Notes: a model not told the origin generated them from the letters alone. 64,000 nt of DNA from Pseudomonas sp. BN411 (GCF_029871235.1 NZ_SSOM01000079.1:1-64000), one strand, 5' to 3'; numbered from the stretch's first letter, positions 48,500-58,188 are shown. A program made the numbers and translations.

Positions 48500-49552
48500 A
48501 TGTTTTCTTTCAAGTTCATCGCCCTGGGCATGGCCCTCATGGCGGGTAATGCCCAAGCCGCGTCCCTGGTCGATGTGCTCGACCTGCCGGCACAGCGCAG
48601 CGAACTGGCGGTACGCAGCCCCCTGCTGGACCTGGCCCAGGCCGGTCAGCGGCTGGTTGCCGTAGGCCAGCGTGGCCATATCCTTTATTCCGACGATCAG
48701 GGCGGCACCTGGACCCAGGCCAGCGTTCCGGTCAGCTCCGATCTCAATGCCGTACAGTTCCCCACGGCCAGCGATGGCTGGGCGGTAGGGCACGACGGCG
48801 TCGTGCTGCACAGCCGTGACGGCGGCGCCAGCTGGGAGAAACAGCTCGATGGCCGCCAGCTCGGCCGCCTGATGCAGGACTACTACGCAACCCAGCCCGA
48901 CGCCGCGCAATGGCTCGACGAAGGCAAGCGCATCGAAACCGAAGGCGCCGACAAGCCCTTTCTCGATGTCTGGTTCAGTGATGCGCAAAACGGCTTCGTG
49001 GTCGGCGCCTTCAACCTGATCTTCCGCACCCGCGACGGTGGCCAGAGCTGGCAGCCCTGGGCCGACCGCACCGACAACCCCTCCGGCTACCACCTCGCCG
49101 CCATTGCTGGCGATGGCAAGCAGGTATTCATCGCCGGGGAACAAGGCCTGCTGCTGCGCCTCGACGACAGCGGCGAGCGCTTCCAGGCCCTGACGTCGCC
49201 CTACCAGGGCAGCTTCTTCGGGCTCAGCGTCCAGCCTGACGTGGTCCTGGCCTACGGCCTGCGCGGCCACGCCTACCGTAGCGTCGATGGCGGTGCAAGC
49301 TGGAGCCAGGTCGAGACCGGGCTTAACGCCAGCATCACCGCGTCCGCTCGCGATGCGCGCGGCCAGATCTACCTGTTCGGCCAGACCGGCCAGGCCCTGG
49401 CCAGCACCGATCAGGGCAGCAGCTTCCATCACCTGGACATCGGCCAGCCGGTACCGGTCTACGGCGCCCTGGCGTCAACCGACAACGGCCTGCTGCTGGT
49501 GGGCGCGCGGGGCATTGCCCAGCGCACCGTGGCTACTGGAAAACAAGAATAA
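48500..49552 (+). CDS. Ycf48/BNR-repeat-like exported beta-propeller protein
   Basis: A secreted protein of 350 residues with a signal peptide (MFSFKFIALGMALMAGNAQA) and repeated beta-propeller strands of the Ycf48/BNR type (GHILYSDDQGGTWTQ, GVVLHSRDGGASWEKQ, IFRTRDGGQSWQPW, HAYRSVDGGASWSQ). About six blades are visible. In bacteria such proteins commonly sit beside MMPL-type exporters and DUF1302/DUF1329 genes. A chaperone or assembly role for the neighbouring complex is inferred. Confidence 0.83.
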   Translation: MFSFKFIALGMALMAGNAQAASLVDVLDLPAQRSELAVRSPLLDLAQAGQRLVAVGQRGHILYSDDQGGTWTQASVPVSSDLNAVQFPTASDGWAVGHDGVVLHSRDGGASWEKQLDGRQLGRLMQDYYATQPDAAQWLDEGKRIETEGADKPFLDVWFSDAQNGFVVGAFNLIFRTRDGGQSWQPWADRTDNPSGYHLAAIAGDGKQVFIAGEQGLLLRLDDSGERFQALTSPYQGSFFGLSVQPDVVLAYGLRGHAYRSVDGGASWSQVETGLNASITASARDARGQIYLFGQTGQALASTDQGSSFHHLDIGQPVPVYGALASTDNGLLLVGARGIAQRTVATGKQE

Positions 49553-49570
49553 GAGCGAGGCGACCCCATC

Positions 49571-52099
49571 ATGGGCGGCATTAAACAAACCGCGATGCCG
49601 GTAATCCGGGATCTGAAAGACTTCGATGCGCGAAGCGGCAACCTGCTCGAGCGCATGGTGTTCAACAACCGGCTGTCGTTCGTGGCCGGCATCCTCCTGG
49701 TGACCCTGCTGCTGGGCTACATGGCCATTACCCGCCTGGAGCTCAAGCCCAGTTTCGAGAAGATGATTCCCCAGGGGCATCCGTACATCCAGAACTTCCT
49801 GGACAATCGCAAGGCCCTGCGCGGCCTGGGTAACAGCGTGCGGGTCGTGGTGGAGAACACCAAGGGCGACATTTTCGACCCGGCCTACCTCGACGCCCTC
49901 AAGCAGGTGCATGACGAGCTGTTCCTCACCCCCGGCGTCGACCGCGCCTGGATGAAGTCCCTCTGGGCTCCCGGTGTGCGCTGGACCGAAGTGACCGAGG
50001 AAGGCTTCCAGGGCGGCCCGGTCATGCCTGATGGCTACGACGGCTCGCCAGCCAGCATCGAGCAGCTGCGGCAGAACATCGCCCGCGCCGGCATCGTCGG
50101 CAGCCTGGTGGCCAACGACTTCAAATCCACCATGCTGGTGGTTCCGCTGCTGGACCAGGCCACTGCCGGCGGCCAAGGCGTGGACTACCACCAGTTCTCC
50201 CGCACCCTGGAAGACAAGTTCCGCCTGCGCTTCGAATACGCCGGCGATACCAGGGCCCAGGCTTCGGGCGAAGAAGGGCAGGGCGCGATCAAGATCCGCG
50301 TCATCGGCTTCGCCAAGCTGGTGGGTGACCTGATCGACGGCCTGATGCGCGTCATGGCCTTCTTCGGCCTGGCCGTGGTCACCGCCTTCTTCATCATCCT
50401 GGCCTACACCCGCTGCCTGCGCAGCAGCCTGCTGGTGATCGTCTGCTCGCTGCTGGCGGTGGTCTGGCAGCTCGGCATCGTCGCCTGGCTGGGCTACGCG
50501 CTGGACCCGTACTCGATCCTGGTGCCGTTCCTGATCTTCGCCATCGGCGTGTCCCACGCGGCGCAGAAGATGAACGGCATCATGCAGGACATCGCCCTGG
50601 GCACCCATCGCCTGGTGGCGGCACGCTACACCTTCCGCCGCCTGTTCCTGGCCGGCGTCACCGCGCTGCTGGCCGACGCGGTGGGCTTTGCGGTGCTGAT
50701 GCTGATCGACATCCCGGTGATCCAGGACCTGGCCATCACCGCCAGCATCGGCGTGGCTGTACTGATTCTCACGACCCTGCTGATGATGCCGGTGGCGCTG
50801 TCCTACGTTGGCGTGGGCAAGAAAGCCGCCGAGCGCGCCCTGCGCATCGACACCAACGCCGCCGCGCACAAGGGCTTCGGCCATGTCTGGGACTTCCTCG
50901 ACCGTTTCACCGAGAAGCGCTGGGCCCTGACCACCGTCGCCCTGGCCTCGGTGCTGGGCGTGGCGGGCTTCATGGTCAGCCTGCACCTGCAGATCGGCGA
51001 CCTGGATGCCGGCGCACCGGAACTGCGTCCGGAGTCCCGCTACAACCGTGACAACGCCTACATCACCAGTCATTACGCACTGTCCAGCGACCTGTTCGCG
51101 GTCATGGTGAAGACGGCGCCCGAGGGCTGCCTGAACTACCAGACCCTGATCCAGGCCGACCGTCTGGCCTGGGCCCTGCAACAGCACCCGAACGTGCAGG
51201 CCACGACATCCCTGGCCAACGCGGTTCGGCAGATCACCGCCGGCACCTACGAGGGCAACCCGAAGTTCCTCAGCCTGCAGCGCAACCAGGACGTGCTCAA
51301 CTACGCCGCCCAACAGGCGTCGGTGAACACCCCCGAGTTGTTCAACACCGACTGCTCGCTGATGCCGGTGATCGCGTTCCTGAAGGATCACAAGGCCCAG
51401 ACCCTGGACGAGGTGGTGGCCATCGCCGACCGCTTTGCCGCTGAAAACAGCAGCGAAGATCGCCAGTTCCTGCTGGCGGCGGGCAGCGCCGGTATCGAGG
51501 CGGCGACCAACATCGTCGTGCGCGAAGCCAACCGCACCATGCTGCTCTACGTCTACCTGGCGGTAACCCTGTTCTGCCTGGTCACCTTCCGCAGCTGGCG
51601 GGCGACCCTGGTGGCGCTGCTGCCGCTGGTGCTCACTTCGGTGCTCTGCGAGGCGCTGATGGTGGTGATGGGTATTGGCGTGAAGGTCGCCACCCTGCCG
51701 GTGATTGCGCTTGGCGTGGGCATCGGCGTCGACTATGCGTTGTACCTGCTCAGCGTGCAGCTGCAGTTCCAGCGCCAGGGCCTTTCGCTGGCGGAGTCCT
51801 ACAAAAAGGCGGTGTCGTTCACTGGACGGGTCGTCGGGCTGGTGGGCATTACCCTGGCCGCCGGCGTGGTGTGCTGGGCCTGGTCGCCGATCAAGTTCCA
51901 GGCCGACATGGGCATCCTGCTCACCTTCATGTTCGTCTGGAACATGATCGGCGCGCTGATCCTGATTCCGGCGCTGTCGTACTTCCTGCTGCGCGAACGC
52001 GGCGAAGCGACGCGTCCGGTCACCCCGGCCGATGAACCGGTCGCAAACTCGACCACCGAGGCCGCGCAAAGCAGCCGGATGGAGTCCGTGCAACCCTGA
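49571..52099 (+). CDS. MMPL-type RND superfamily transporter
   Basis: A large inner-membrane protein of 842 residues with the two-half RND/MMPL plan. TM1 is near residues 36-56, a long periplasmic loop follows, and then come five clustered helices (about 260-420). The plan repeats after TM7 (about 455-475), with five more at about 655-830. It belongs to the MMPL group and not the drug-pump group, since no adaptor or outer-membrane factor is adjacent. MMPL proteins usually move lipids or other hydrophobic molecules. It starts 18 bases after the Ycf48-like gene. Confidence 0.88.
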   Translation: MGGIKQTAMPVIRDLKDFDARSGNLLERMVFNNRLSFVAGILLVTLLLGYMAITRLELKPSFEKMIPQGHPYIQNFLDNRKALRGLGNSVRVVVENTKGDIFDPAYLDALKQVHDELFLTPGVDRAWMKSLWAPGVRWTEVTEEGFQGGPVMPDGYDGSPASIEQLRQNIARAGIVGSLVANDFKSTMLVVPLLDQATAGGQGVDYHQFSRTLEDKFRLRFEYAGDTRAQASGEEGQGAIKIRVIGFAKLVGDLIDGLMRVMAFFGLAVVTAFFIILAYTRCLRSSLLVIVCSLLAVVWQLGIVAWLGYALDPYSILVPFLIFAIGVSHAAQKMNGIMQDIALGTHRLVAARYTFRRLFLAGVTALLADAVGFAVLMLIDIPVIQDLAITASIGVAVLILTTLLMMPVALSYVGVGKKAAERALRIDTNAAAHKGFGHVWDFLDRFTEKRWALTTVALASVLGVAGFMVSLHLQIGDLDAGAPELRPESRYNRDNAYITSHYALSSDLFAVMVKTAPEGCLNYQTLIQADRLAWALQQHPNVQATTSLANAVRQITAGTYEGNPKFLSLQRNQDVLNYAAQQASVNTPELFNTDCSLMPVIAFLKDHKAQTLDEVVAIADRFAAENSSEDRQFLLAAGSAGIEAATNIVVREANRTMLLYVYLAVTLFCLVTFRSWRATLVALLPLVLTSVLCEALMVVMGIGVKVATLPVIALGVGIGVDYALYLLSVQLQFQRQGLSLAESYKKAVSFTGRVVGLVGITLAAGVVCWAWSPIKFQADMGILLTFMFVWNMIGALILIPALSYFLLRERGEATRPVTPADEPVANSTTEAAQSSRMESVQP

Positions 52100-52130
52100 C
52101 CCGCAAGCGAAGGAACTTGGACTAATCTGG

Positions 52131-52183
52131 AAAACGGGGGATCGCCGCCGGTCGCTTTGCGGCAGGCGGCGATACCGTTTTCG
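52131..52183. terminator. Terminator between the MMPL gene and yiaW
   Basis: AAAACGG and ATCGCCGCC (52131-52149) pair with GGCGGCGAT and CCGTTTT (52165-52181) to form a long imperfect stem with A-rich and T-rich ends. It should end the MMPL transcript and make the following pair a separate unit. Confidence 0.78.
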
Positions 52184-52240
52184 GATTCGTCGACGTGCCT
52201 GCTTCCATGTTGTGAAGGCCGTCTCCAAGGACATAACAAC

Positions 52241-52591
52241 ATGCTTGATTACTTCGCGCTGGGCGTACTCTTCTTCGTGGGGATCGTGCTGTTCTACGGC
52301 ATCATCGTCCTCCACGACATTCCCTACGAAATTGCCGTACACCGTAACCATCCCCACCAGGACGCTATCCATGCCGCCGGCTGGGTGAGCCTGTTCACCC
52401 TCCATGCGCTGTGGCCCTTCCTGTGGATCTGGGCCATGTTGTACCGCGAGGACCGTGGATGGGGCTTCGACCACGGCAAGCCCGGCGCCACCCAGGACGC
52501 TGAGTTGGCAAAGGAACTGGCGGAGCTGCGCCAGCGCATCGAACAGCTCGAAGGACGCACGCCGGCCTCCCCGGGCGAGAAGAAGGATTAA
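52241..52591 (+). CDS. yiaW: DUF3302 small membrane protein (YiaW-like)
   Basis: A 116-residue inner-membrane protein with two hydrophobic helices (about 4-26 and 45-68) and a polar C-terminal coiled segment (ELAKELAELRQRIEQLEGR). It matches the DUF3302/YiaW pattern (ALGVLFFVGIVLFYGIIVLHD, IPYEIAVHRNHPHQDAIHAA). In E. coli yiaW precedes yiaV, as here. Function unknown, and it probably assists its adaptor partner. Confidence 0.82.
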   Translation: MLDYFALGVLFFVGIVLFYGIIVLHDIPYEIAVHRNHPHQDAIHAAGWVSLFTLHALWPFLWIWAMLYREDRGWGFDHGKPGATQDAELAKELAELRQRIEQLEGRTPASPGEKKD

Positions 52592-52594
52592 GCC

Positions 52595-53554
52595 ATGGAT
52601 CTGTTACTAGTCCTCACCTATACGGCGTTCTGCGTTGCCATCTTCAAGATCTTCAAGATCCCGTTGAACAAGTGGAGCGTGCCCACCGCCGTGCTGGGCG
52701 GCATCGTGCTGATCGGCGCGCTGATCTTCCTGATGAACTACAACCACCCCTATTCGGAAGTGGCGCGGACCTACTTCGTTTCGGTGCCCATCGTGCCGGA
52801 GGTGTCCGGCCAGGTGATCGAAGTACCAGTCAAGGCCAACCAGCCCCTGGAAAAGGGTGATGTGCTGTTCCGCATCGACCCGACGCCATTCGAGAACAAG
52901 TTGAAGTCCATCCAGGCGCAATTGATCTCGGCCCGTGCCGACCAGTCCCGCGCCCGTGAACTGGCCGCACGCAATGTCGGCAACCGCCGCGACGTGGACC
53001 TCACCACGGCGCGGGTGGATGACCTGCAGGCGCAACTCAATATCGCCAAGTTCGATCTCGACAACACCGTGGTGCGCGCGCCGAGCAAGGGCTTCGTCTC
53101 CCATGTGTCCCTGCGTCCGGGCGTGCGTGCGGTGAAGTTGCCGCTGCGTCCCTCCATGGTCTTCATCCCTGACGAAGGGTTCTATTTCATCGCCTGGATG
53201 CGGCAGAACAGCCAGCTGCGTCTGAGCACTGGCGATGAGGCGGAAGTGGCCTTCGACGGCATTCCCGGCCGCGTCTTCAAGGGTGAGGTGAAGCAGGTGA
53301 TTCCCGTTATCGGCGAAGGCCAGGTGCAACCGTCCGGCACGCTGATCAGCTTCACCGGGTCGCCACCACCGGGCCGCGTGCCGGTGTTCATCGAAATCAC
53401 CGATCCGGAATACGCCCAGTACGCGGCCCTGATGCCCGGAGGTTCCTATGGCCAGGCGGCGCTCTACAGCAAGCACTTCCACCATGTGGCGATCATGCGC
53501 AAGATCCTCCTGCGCATGGCAGCCTGGATGAACTACATCTTCCCGTTCCACTAG
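52595..53554 (+). CDS. yiaV: HlyD-family membrane fusion protein (YiaV-like)
   Basis: An inner-membrane anchored adaptor of 319 residues. It has N-terminal hydrophobic segments (about 3-50), then a lipoyl half-motif (VPEVSGQVIEVPVKANQPLEK), a short coiled-coil hairpin (IQAQLISARADQSRARELAA) and the second lipoyl half (TVVRAPSKGFVSHVSLRPG). It starts 3 bases after yiaW. The family is similar to AaeA/EmrA, but no pump gene is adjacent, so it may serve a transporter elsewhere. Confidence 0.83.
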   Translation: MDLLLVLTYTAFCVAIFKIFKIPLNKWSVPTAVLGGIVLIGALIFLMNYNHPYSEVARTYFVSVPIVPEVSGQVIEVPVKANQPLEKGDVLFRIDPTPFENKLKSIQAQLISARADQSRARELAARNVGNRRDVDLTTARVDDLQAQLNIAKFDLDNTVVRAPSKGFVSHVSLRPGVRAVKLPLRPSMVFIPDEGFYFIAWMRQNSQLRLSTGDEAEVAFDGIPGRVFKGEVKQVIPVIGEGQVQPSGTLISFTGSPPPGRVPVFIEITDPEYAQYAALMPGGSYGQAALYSKHFHHVAIMRKILLRMAAWMNYIFPFH

Positions 53555-53566
53555 GTTCGGGTGAGG

Positions 53567-53604
53567 GGCCGCCATGGAACGCTGTAGGCCATGGCGGCCT
53601 TTCC
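53567..53604 (+). terminator. Terminator after yiaV
   Basis: GGCCGCCATGG (53567-53577) pairs with CCATGGCGGCC (53589-53599) over 11 bp and is followed by TTTCC. Confidence 0.8.
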
Positions 53605-53687
53605 TGGGTGTTTCCGCGTCAGCCCGCCATTGCTGAGTGCCCGGTCAAGGCCTGCATCGCTTCGGACCGGGGCACGCTTGCTGCCAT

Positions 53688-53739
53688 AAAAGGTGCGGAC
53701 ATTCCGCGGGCGGGGAAACTCGCCTAGCAGCTCCGCACC
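53688..53739 (-). terminator. Terminator of the chemoreceptor gene
   Basis: On the minus strand GGTGCGGA and TCCGCACC (53732-53739 and 53692-53699) form an 8-bp stem with a long loop. TTTT (53688-53691) follows. It begins at the stop codon of the chemoreceptor gene. Confidence 0.55.
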
Positions 53740-55697
53740 TAGAGTTGGAACTGCGCCACCAATTGCTCCTGGCTTCCGGCCACCCTTCGCAAGTGCTCGC
53801 CGCATTCGCGGGTGTGAGCAGCGGTGCGACGGTTCTCGACGGTCATGTCACTGAGTCTGTGCATGTGCTGATTGACCGACTGAGTGCTGGCCGCCTGCTG
53901 TTCGGCCGCAGCAGCGATCTGGAATGCCAGGGCGTGGACGTCCTTCAGCGAGTCGTCCAAGTGAGCGAGCGAGGCGAGCACGGCCTGGGTTTCCAGCTCG
54001 AGCGCGCGCGCCTGTTCGCTTGAGGCTCCCATGCGCGACTGCGCCTCGCCGGAGGAGTCGCCGAGGGCGGCGACGATCGCGACTATCTCCTCGGTGGCCC
54101 GCTGGGTCTTCTGCGCCAGATTGCGTACCTCGTCGGCCACCACGGCGAAGCCGCGGCCCTGATCGCCGGCACGGGCCGCTTCAATGGCCGCATTGAGGGC
54201 AAGCAGGTTGGTCTGCTCGGCGATGGCGCGGATCACTTCCAGCACCGAGCCGATCTGCCGGCTGTCGGTTGCCAGGGCTTGCACCACCTGGTCAGCGCCG
54301 CGCAGGCCGGCGAGCAGCCGGTCCTGCTGGCCGATCATGCGTTGCAGGCTGCCCTGCACGGTCGCGAATGCGTCGCGTGCGGCGGCACTTCCATCGGCGC
54401 TCTGGCTGGCATTGTCGGCAATTCCCTGGACGGTGATGGCCATCTGGTCGACGGCGCTGACCACCATCTCCAGGGCTTCCTGTTGCTGGTCCAGGCTGCT
54501 GCTGGTGTGTCCGGCGGCCCCGAGGATGTCACCACTGGCGGCGTCCACCGCATGGCTGGCCTGGTGCATTCGCTCGACCACCTGACGCCAGGCCCGGGCC
54601 ATCTCGTGCAGGGCCTGCATCAGGCCACTGTGCCCGCTGGTATCGGTGCCGAGGCGCAGCTCGCCAGCGGCCAGGCGTTGGGCCAACTCAGCCATGCGTC
54701 GTGGCTCACCGCCCAGCGGGCGCATCACACTGCGGCTGACCAGCCAGGTGGCCACGGCCACTGCGGCCATGGTCAGTGCCACCAGCAGCAGGACCCGCCA
54801 CATCAATGCACGTACCGGGGCGAAGGCTTGCTCCTGATCCATCTCGGCAATCAGTGCCCAGCGCTGGCCGTCCAGTTGCAGGGGAACGAAGGCCTTGAGC
54901 ACGGGCTGGCCGTTGAGACCGGCTTCTGCCAGGCGTCCCTGCTCGCCATTCAGGGCGCGGCCGATCGCCTCGCCGGGCAGGGGGACAGCCTGTTCGTCGG
55001 CGCGCTGAACCCGGTGCTCGGCAAAGCGCGCCGAGTCGGAACGCATGTGACCGTCGGTACCCACCAGGTAGGTTTCGCCGGCTTCGCCCAGGCCCTGGCG
55101 AGCCTGCATCACCCGGTTCAATTCGGACAGCGGCAGCTCAAGCACCAGCAGTGCTTTGAGTTCTTCTTCGCCGCGGATCGGCGTGGCAAGGAACTGGCTG
55201 GGTTCACTGCTCGTTGCGTTCACGGCCAGGTCTCCGATTTGCACCTGACCACTGTCCAAGGCGCTGCGCACGACCCGACCCAGCGACGTGTCGCGCCAGG
55301 CGGCATCGCCCAGGTTCTGCTGGTAGTCGGCACCGCGCTGCAGGCTGAAAAGCACCTGTCCGTCAGGGGAAACCAGTTTGAGTTCGCGATAGCCGAACGT
55401 GGCGACGAAATTCTCGAAGATCGGCCGGTCGTAGTTGGCGCTGGTGATCAAGGATGTGGCGTCCAGTCCGGCGTAGCTGGTACCGAGGTTGCTCGCCAGG
55501 GCAGCGAGTTGGTTGCGCCGCGCTTGCCAGCTGTCTTGCAGTTGCTGTTGTTTGATATTCGCTACGGCTTCCAGCGCATCAAGCGCCTGCTCGCGCAGGG
55601 CCTGGCTGGCCTGCTGATACACCGTGAAAGCCATGATCAACACTGGTATCAGGCCGATCAGCAGAAAGCTGACGGCCAGTTTTACGCGCAACGGCAT
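53739..55697 (-). CDS. Methyl-accepting chemotaxis protein with dCache-like sensor domain
   Basis: A chemoreceptor of 652 residues. TM1 is near residues 8-30, a periplasmic dCache-like ligand domain of about 250 residues (includes [20 protein letters not shown] and [15 protein letters not shown]) follows, and TM2 is near 285-308. Next come a HAMP domain and the long signalling coiled coil with the hairpin tip [22 protein letters not shown]. The ATG at 55697 ([20 protein letters not shown]) is chosen over a frame 20 residues longer because it puts the first helix at the N-terminus. The ligand is unknown. No pentapeptide CheR/CheB tether is seen. Confidence 0.9.
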   Translation of the reverse strand: MPLRVKLAVSFLLIGLIPVLIMAFTVYQQASQALREQALDALEAVANIKQQQLQDSWQARRNQLAALASNLGTSYAGLDATSLITSANYDRPIFENFVATFGYRELKLVSPDGQVLFSLQRGADYQQNLGDAAWRDTSLGRVVRSALDSGQVQIGDLAVNATSSEPSQFLATPIRGEEELKALLVLELPLSELNRVMQARQGLGEAGETYLVGTDGHMRSDSARFAEHRVQRADEQAVPLPGEAIGRALNGEQGRLAEAGLNGQPVLKAFVPLQLDGQRWALIAEMDQEQAFAPVRALMWRVLLLVALTMAAVAVATWLVSRSVMRPLGGEPRRMAELAQRLAAGELRLGTDTSGHSGLMQALHEMARAWRQVVERMHQASHAVDAASGDILGAAGHTSSSLDQQQEALEMVVSAVDQMAITVQGIADNASQSADGSAAARDAFATVQGSLQRMIGQQDRLLAGLRGADQVVQALATDSRQIGSVLEVIRAIAEQTNLLALNAAIEAARAGDQGRGFAVVADEVRNLAQKTQRATEEIVAIVAALGDSSGEAQSRMGASSEQARALELETQAVLASLAHLDDSLKDVHALAFQIAAAAEQQAASTQSVNQHMHRLSDMTVENRRTAAHTRECGEHLRRVAGSQEQLVAQFQL

Positions 55698-55773
55698 GTC
55701 GTGAGACTCCGCGTGTAGATGGGTGACAGAGAGGTAGACGCGTAAAAAATTCTGCAAGAAGCGTGCAAATTGT

Positions 55774-55788
55774 TTGACGTAGTGTCAA
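55774..55788. promoter_or_regulatory. Inverted repeat TTGAC-N5-GTCAA upstream of the chemoreceptor gene
   Basis: A perfect 5-bp inverted repeat lies in an AT-rich stretch about 75-90 bases upstream of the chemoreceptor start. It could be an operator or part of the promoter (TTGACA on the minus strand). Nothing else of note is in the 233-base gap. Confidence 0.3.
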
Positions 55789-55930
55789 TAAAATTGAGCG
55801 ATGGACGGGCGAGGCCGTGATTCCGGCCGCCAGAGCAGCATGCTGGCGGCGTAGCGGCTGCCGTAACGCCTGGCAAAAAAGGCGCCTGGGACAGCGCAGG
55901 TGAATAGTCCGGTAACGGACAGGGATAGTT

Positions 55931-56842
55931 TCACGCCGACCGGCCGTGAGGCGTGCTCTGTTCGGCGGCCCAGTGGCGGGCGATCTCTTCCCGCCGGCAA
56001 ACCCACACCCCCTCATGTCGCTGCACATGGTCCAGAAAACGCACCAGGGCCATGGCGCGCGCGGGGTGGCCGCTGATCCTGCCGTGCAGGCCGATGCTCA
56101 TCATCTTCGGTTGCCGTGCGCCCTCCAGCCAGAGGTAGTCGAAGGCATCCTTGAGCTGCTGGAAGAAGTCCTCTCCCGACGCGAAGCCGTGGGGCATCAG
56201 GTAGCGCGCATCGTTGTTGACCAACGTATAGGGAATCACCAGATGTGGCGGCGCGCCGGGGAGCCAGTAGGGCAGGTCGTCGTTGTAGGCATCCGAGCTG
56301 TAGAGGAAGCCGCCTTCCTCACGCAGAAGCCGGCGCGTGTTGGCGCTGACCCGGCCGGTGTACCAGCCCAGCGGGCGACGGCCGCAGATGCGCTCGATCA
56401 GTTCGATGGTCAGGCGGATGTGGAGCCGCTCCTCGTCTTCGGGAATTTCCCGGTAGTCCAGCCAGCGATAGCCGTGCCCGGCTACCTCATGGCCGCCAGC
56501 ACGCAGGGCGTGGCCGATCTGCGGGGTCAGCTCCAGGGCGCGTCCCACGGCAAAGGCGGTCAGCGGCAGGCCGCGTTCGGCGAAGAGGTCGAGGATGCGC
56601 CAGACGCCTGCGCGCGACCCGTATTCGTACAGGCCTTCCACGCTCAGGTCGCGTTCGCCGATGCGCGCCGGCCGTCCCGGCAGTTCATGCAGGTAGGCCT
56701 CGGACTGGGCGTCGCCATTGAGCACGCAGGATTCGGCGCCTTCCTCGACGTTGAGCACGAACTGCAGCGCCACCCGCGCATCGCCCGGCCAGTGTGGGTG
56801 GGGCGGCTTGCCGCTGTAGCCGGCGAGGTCGCGCTCGGCCAT
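55931..56842 (-). CDS. PuuE-like polysaccharide deacetylase-fold enzyme
   Basis: An NodB-fold hydrolase of 303 residues closely resembling the PuuE type of allantoinase (DLAGYSGKPPHPHWPGDARV, ALQFVLNVEEGAESCVLNGD, VAGHGYRWLDYREIPEDEE, RRPLGWYTGRVSANTRRLL). PuuE enzymes open the allantoin ring in purine breakdown. No other ureide-pathway gene is in this window, so it could instead act on another cyclic amide. The start overlaps the stop of the upstream GNAT gene by one base (TGATG), so the two are translationally coupled. Confidence 0.85.
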   Translation of the reverse strand: MAERDLAGYSGKPPHPHWPGDARVALQFVLNVEEGAESCVLNGDAQSEAYLHELPGRPARIGERDLSVEGLYEYGSRAGVWRILDLFAERGLPLTAFAVGRALELTPQIGHALRAGGHEVAGHGYRWLDYREIPEDEERLHIRLTIELIERICGRRPLGWYTGRVSANTRRLLREEGGFLYSSDAYNDDLPYWLPGAPPHLVIPYTLVNNDARYLMPHGFASGEDFFQQLKDAFDYLWLEGARQPKMMSIGLHGRISGHPARAMALVRFLDHVQRHEGVWVCRREEIARHWAAEQSTPHGRSA

Positions 56843-57708
56843 CAGCCCAGCTCGAAAGTGGTGACACCGAAGACCCGATTCTGGGCGACGGCGGGGACTG
56901 CGCCGAGGTACATCCGGGCGCAACCGAAGACTTCGGTCATGCCGTGGCTTTGCACCAGCGCCATGGCGTCGGGGTTGTTCTCCGGGGCATCGAGGTACAG
57001 CGGGCCGCCCGTGGCGAAACCGGCCAGGTCCGCAAAGAGGGCTTCGGCCACCTCGGCATCATCGGCGAACAGCGGGCCGATCTTGCAGCCCTTCAGGCAG
57101 CGCCTGGCAACGCCGAAGCCTGCTAGCCGGCCATTGCGCCGGCAGCCCAGGGCCAGTGCGTCGGGCTGGTTGATCCAACCCTGGAGAAAGCGGGGGCGTG
57201 GTGCGGGAAAGCAGGTGCGGTCGTAAGCCTGAACTTCGTCAAACGCGAATTCGGCGAGGGGAATGATTTCTTCGCCGGATGTCCATTCCGGCGGTTCGGC
57301 AATATCGACCTGAAAGCGCAGGTTGCGGTGGGAAAAGACGAATCCGCCCTTGGCGTAGTAGTCCTGCATGGCGAACACGCCGTCCATCCCGATGCTGGCG
57401 CCCGGCCGCAGGCGCGCCAGCAGGCGATCACGACGGGCGTTCCAGAGGATGTCGCCGAGGCCCCGGCCACGGAACTCCGGGCGGATGATGAAAAAGCCCA
57501 TGAAGCCGAATTCGCCGCCGTAGGAGGTAATGGCGCCGCCGCCAATCAACTGGCCGTCCAGGTCCGCTGCGATGTAAGCCTCTGAATCGGTGGCCCAGAA
57601 CAGCCCGGCGTCGTGCAGGCCCGGATTCCAGCCCTCGCGCGCGGCCCAGTGGACCAGCTCGTCCAGTTCGGGGCGGAGCATGTTGCGGATCACCAGCGGG
57701 ATGGACAT
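56842..57708 (-). CDS. Two-domain GNAT acetyltransferase
   Basis: A GNAT-fold acetyltransferase of 288 residues. The N-terminal domain carries the acetyl-CoA loop in FIIRPEFRGRGLGDILWNAR (near residue 75). The C-terminal half (from about 165) looks like the second GNAT-like domain common in this subgroup (QGWINQPDALALGCRRNGRL, IGPLFADDAEVAEALFADLA). The substrate is unknown. Coupled translation with the PuuE-like gene suggests they work together. Confidence 0.83.
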   Translation of the reverse strand: MSIPLVIRNMLRPELDELVHWAAREGWNPGLHDAGLFWATDSEAYIAADLDGQLIGGGAITSYGGEFGFMGFFIIRPEFRGRGLGDILWNARRDRLLARLRPGASIGMDGVFAMQDYYAKGGFVFSHRNLRFQVDIAEPPEWTSGEEIIPLAEFAFDEVQAYDRTCFPAPRPRFLQGWINQPDALALGCRRNGRLAGFGVARRCLKGCKIGPLFADDAEVAEALFADLAGFATGGPLYLDAPENNPDAMALVQSHGMTEVFGCARMYLGAVPAVAQNRVFGVTTFELG

Positions 57709-57786
57709 GGCAGAGCACTCCTGGGCCAGGGCGGACGCTTTCGGTATAGCGCCAACCGGGGAGGGCGGCCAGGCCGTCGGGCGGCG

Positions 57787-58188
57787 TCAGGCGTCGCGCA
57801 GGAGGTCGTAGGAGTCCAGAAGCCGCCAGGCGATTTCCGGGTGATTCTCCAGGCCCCGGCGGATGGCGGCAGGGATCGACTGGCGGGTCTTGCGGCAAAG
57901 GCCCGGCAATTCGTCGATCTCGATCTCGATGCCTCGCATGCTGCGCACTTCGTTGAAACCCGGCGCGATATGCAGGCGCAACCCAATCTGCTCGAACATG
58001 CGCCGCTGCATGTGCTCCAGGTCTTCAAGGCTCTGGATGTTCTCCAGCCGGTCCAGCAGGCGCTTCTCCTCCTGCCGGGTCAGCAAGAGGATGCGTACGT
58101 CAGCGCCGGGCTGTTCCATCAGCTCATCACGCCCGCAGTTGCAGGCGCCGGGCGGGCAGGGTTGGCGGTTGGGGAGAGTGGGCGTCAT
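57787..58188 (-). CDS. Conserved hypothetical protein with N-terminal cysteines
   Basis: A soluble, mostly helical protein of 133 residues. Near the N-terminus it has three cysteines (QPCPPGACNCGRDEL, residues 11-18), which could bind metal, followed by a helical segment (LLTRQEEKRLLDRLENIQSL) and a C-terminal part (LPGLCRKTRQSIPAAIRRGL). I do not recognise a family. It lies 78 bases upstream of the GNAT gene on the same strand and may be part of the same operon. Confidence 0.62.
   Translation of the reverse strand: MTPTLPNRQPCPPGACNCGRDELMEQPGADVRILLLTRQEEKRLLDRLENIQSLEDLEHMQRRMFEQIGLRLHIAPGFNEVRSMRGIEIEIDELPGLCRKTRQSIPAAIRRGLENHPEIAWRLLDSYDLLRDA

Noticed and set aside
49475..52474. 999-codon minus-strand frame opposite the MMPL gene
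   Set aside because: Antisense shadow rich in Gln/His/Arg; the plus strand encodes a clear MMPL transporter.
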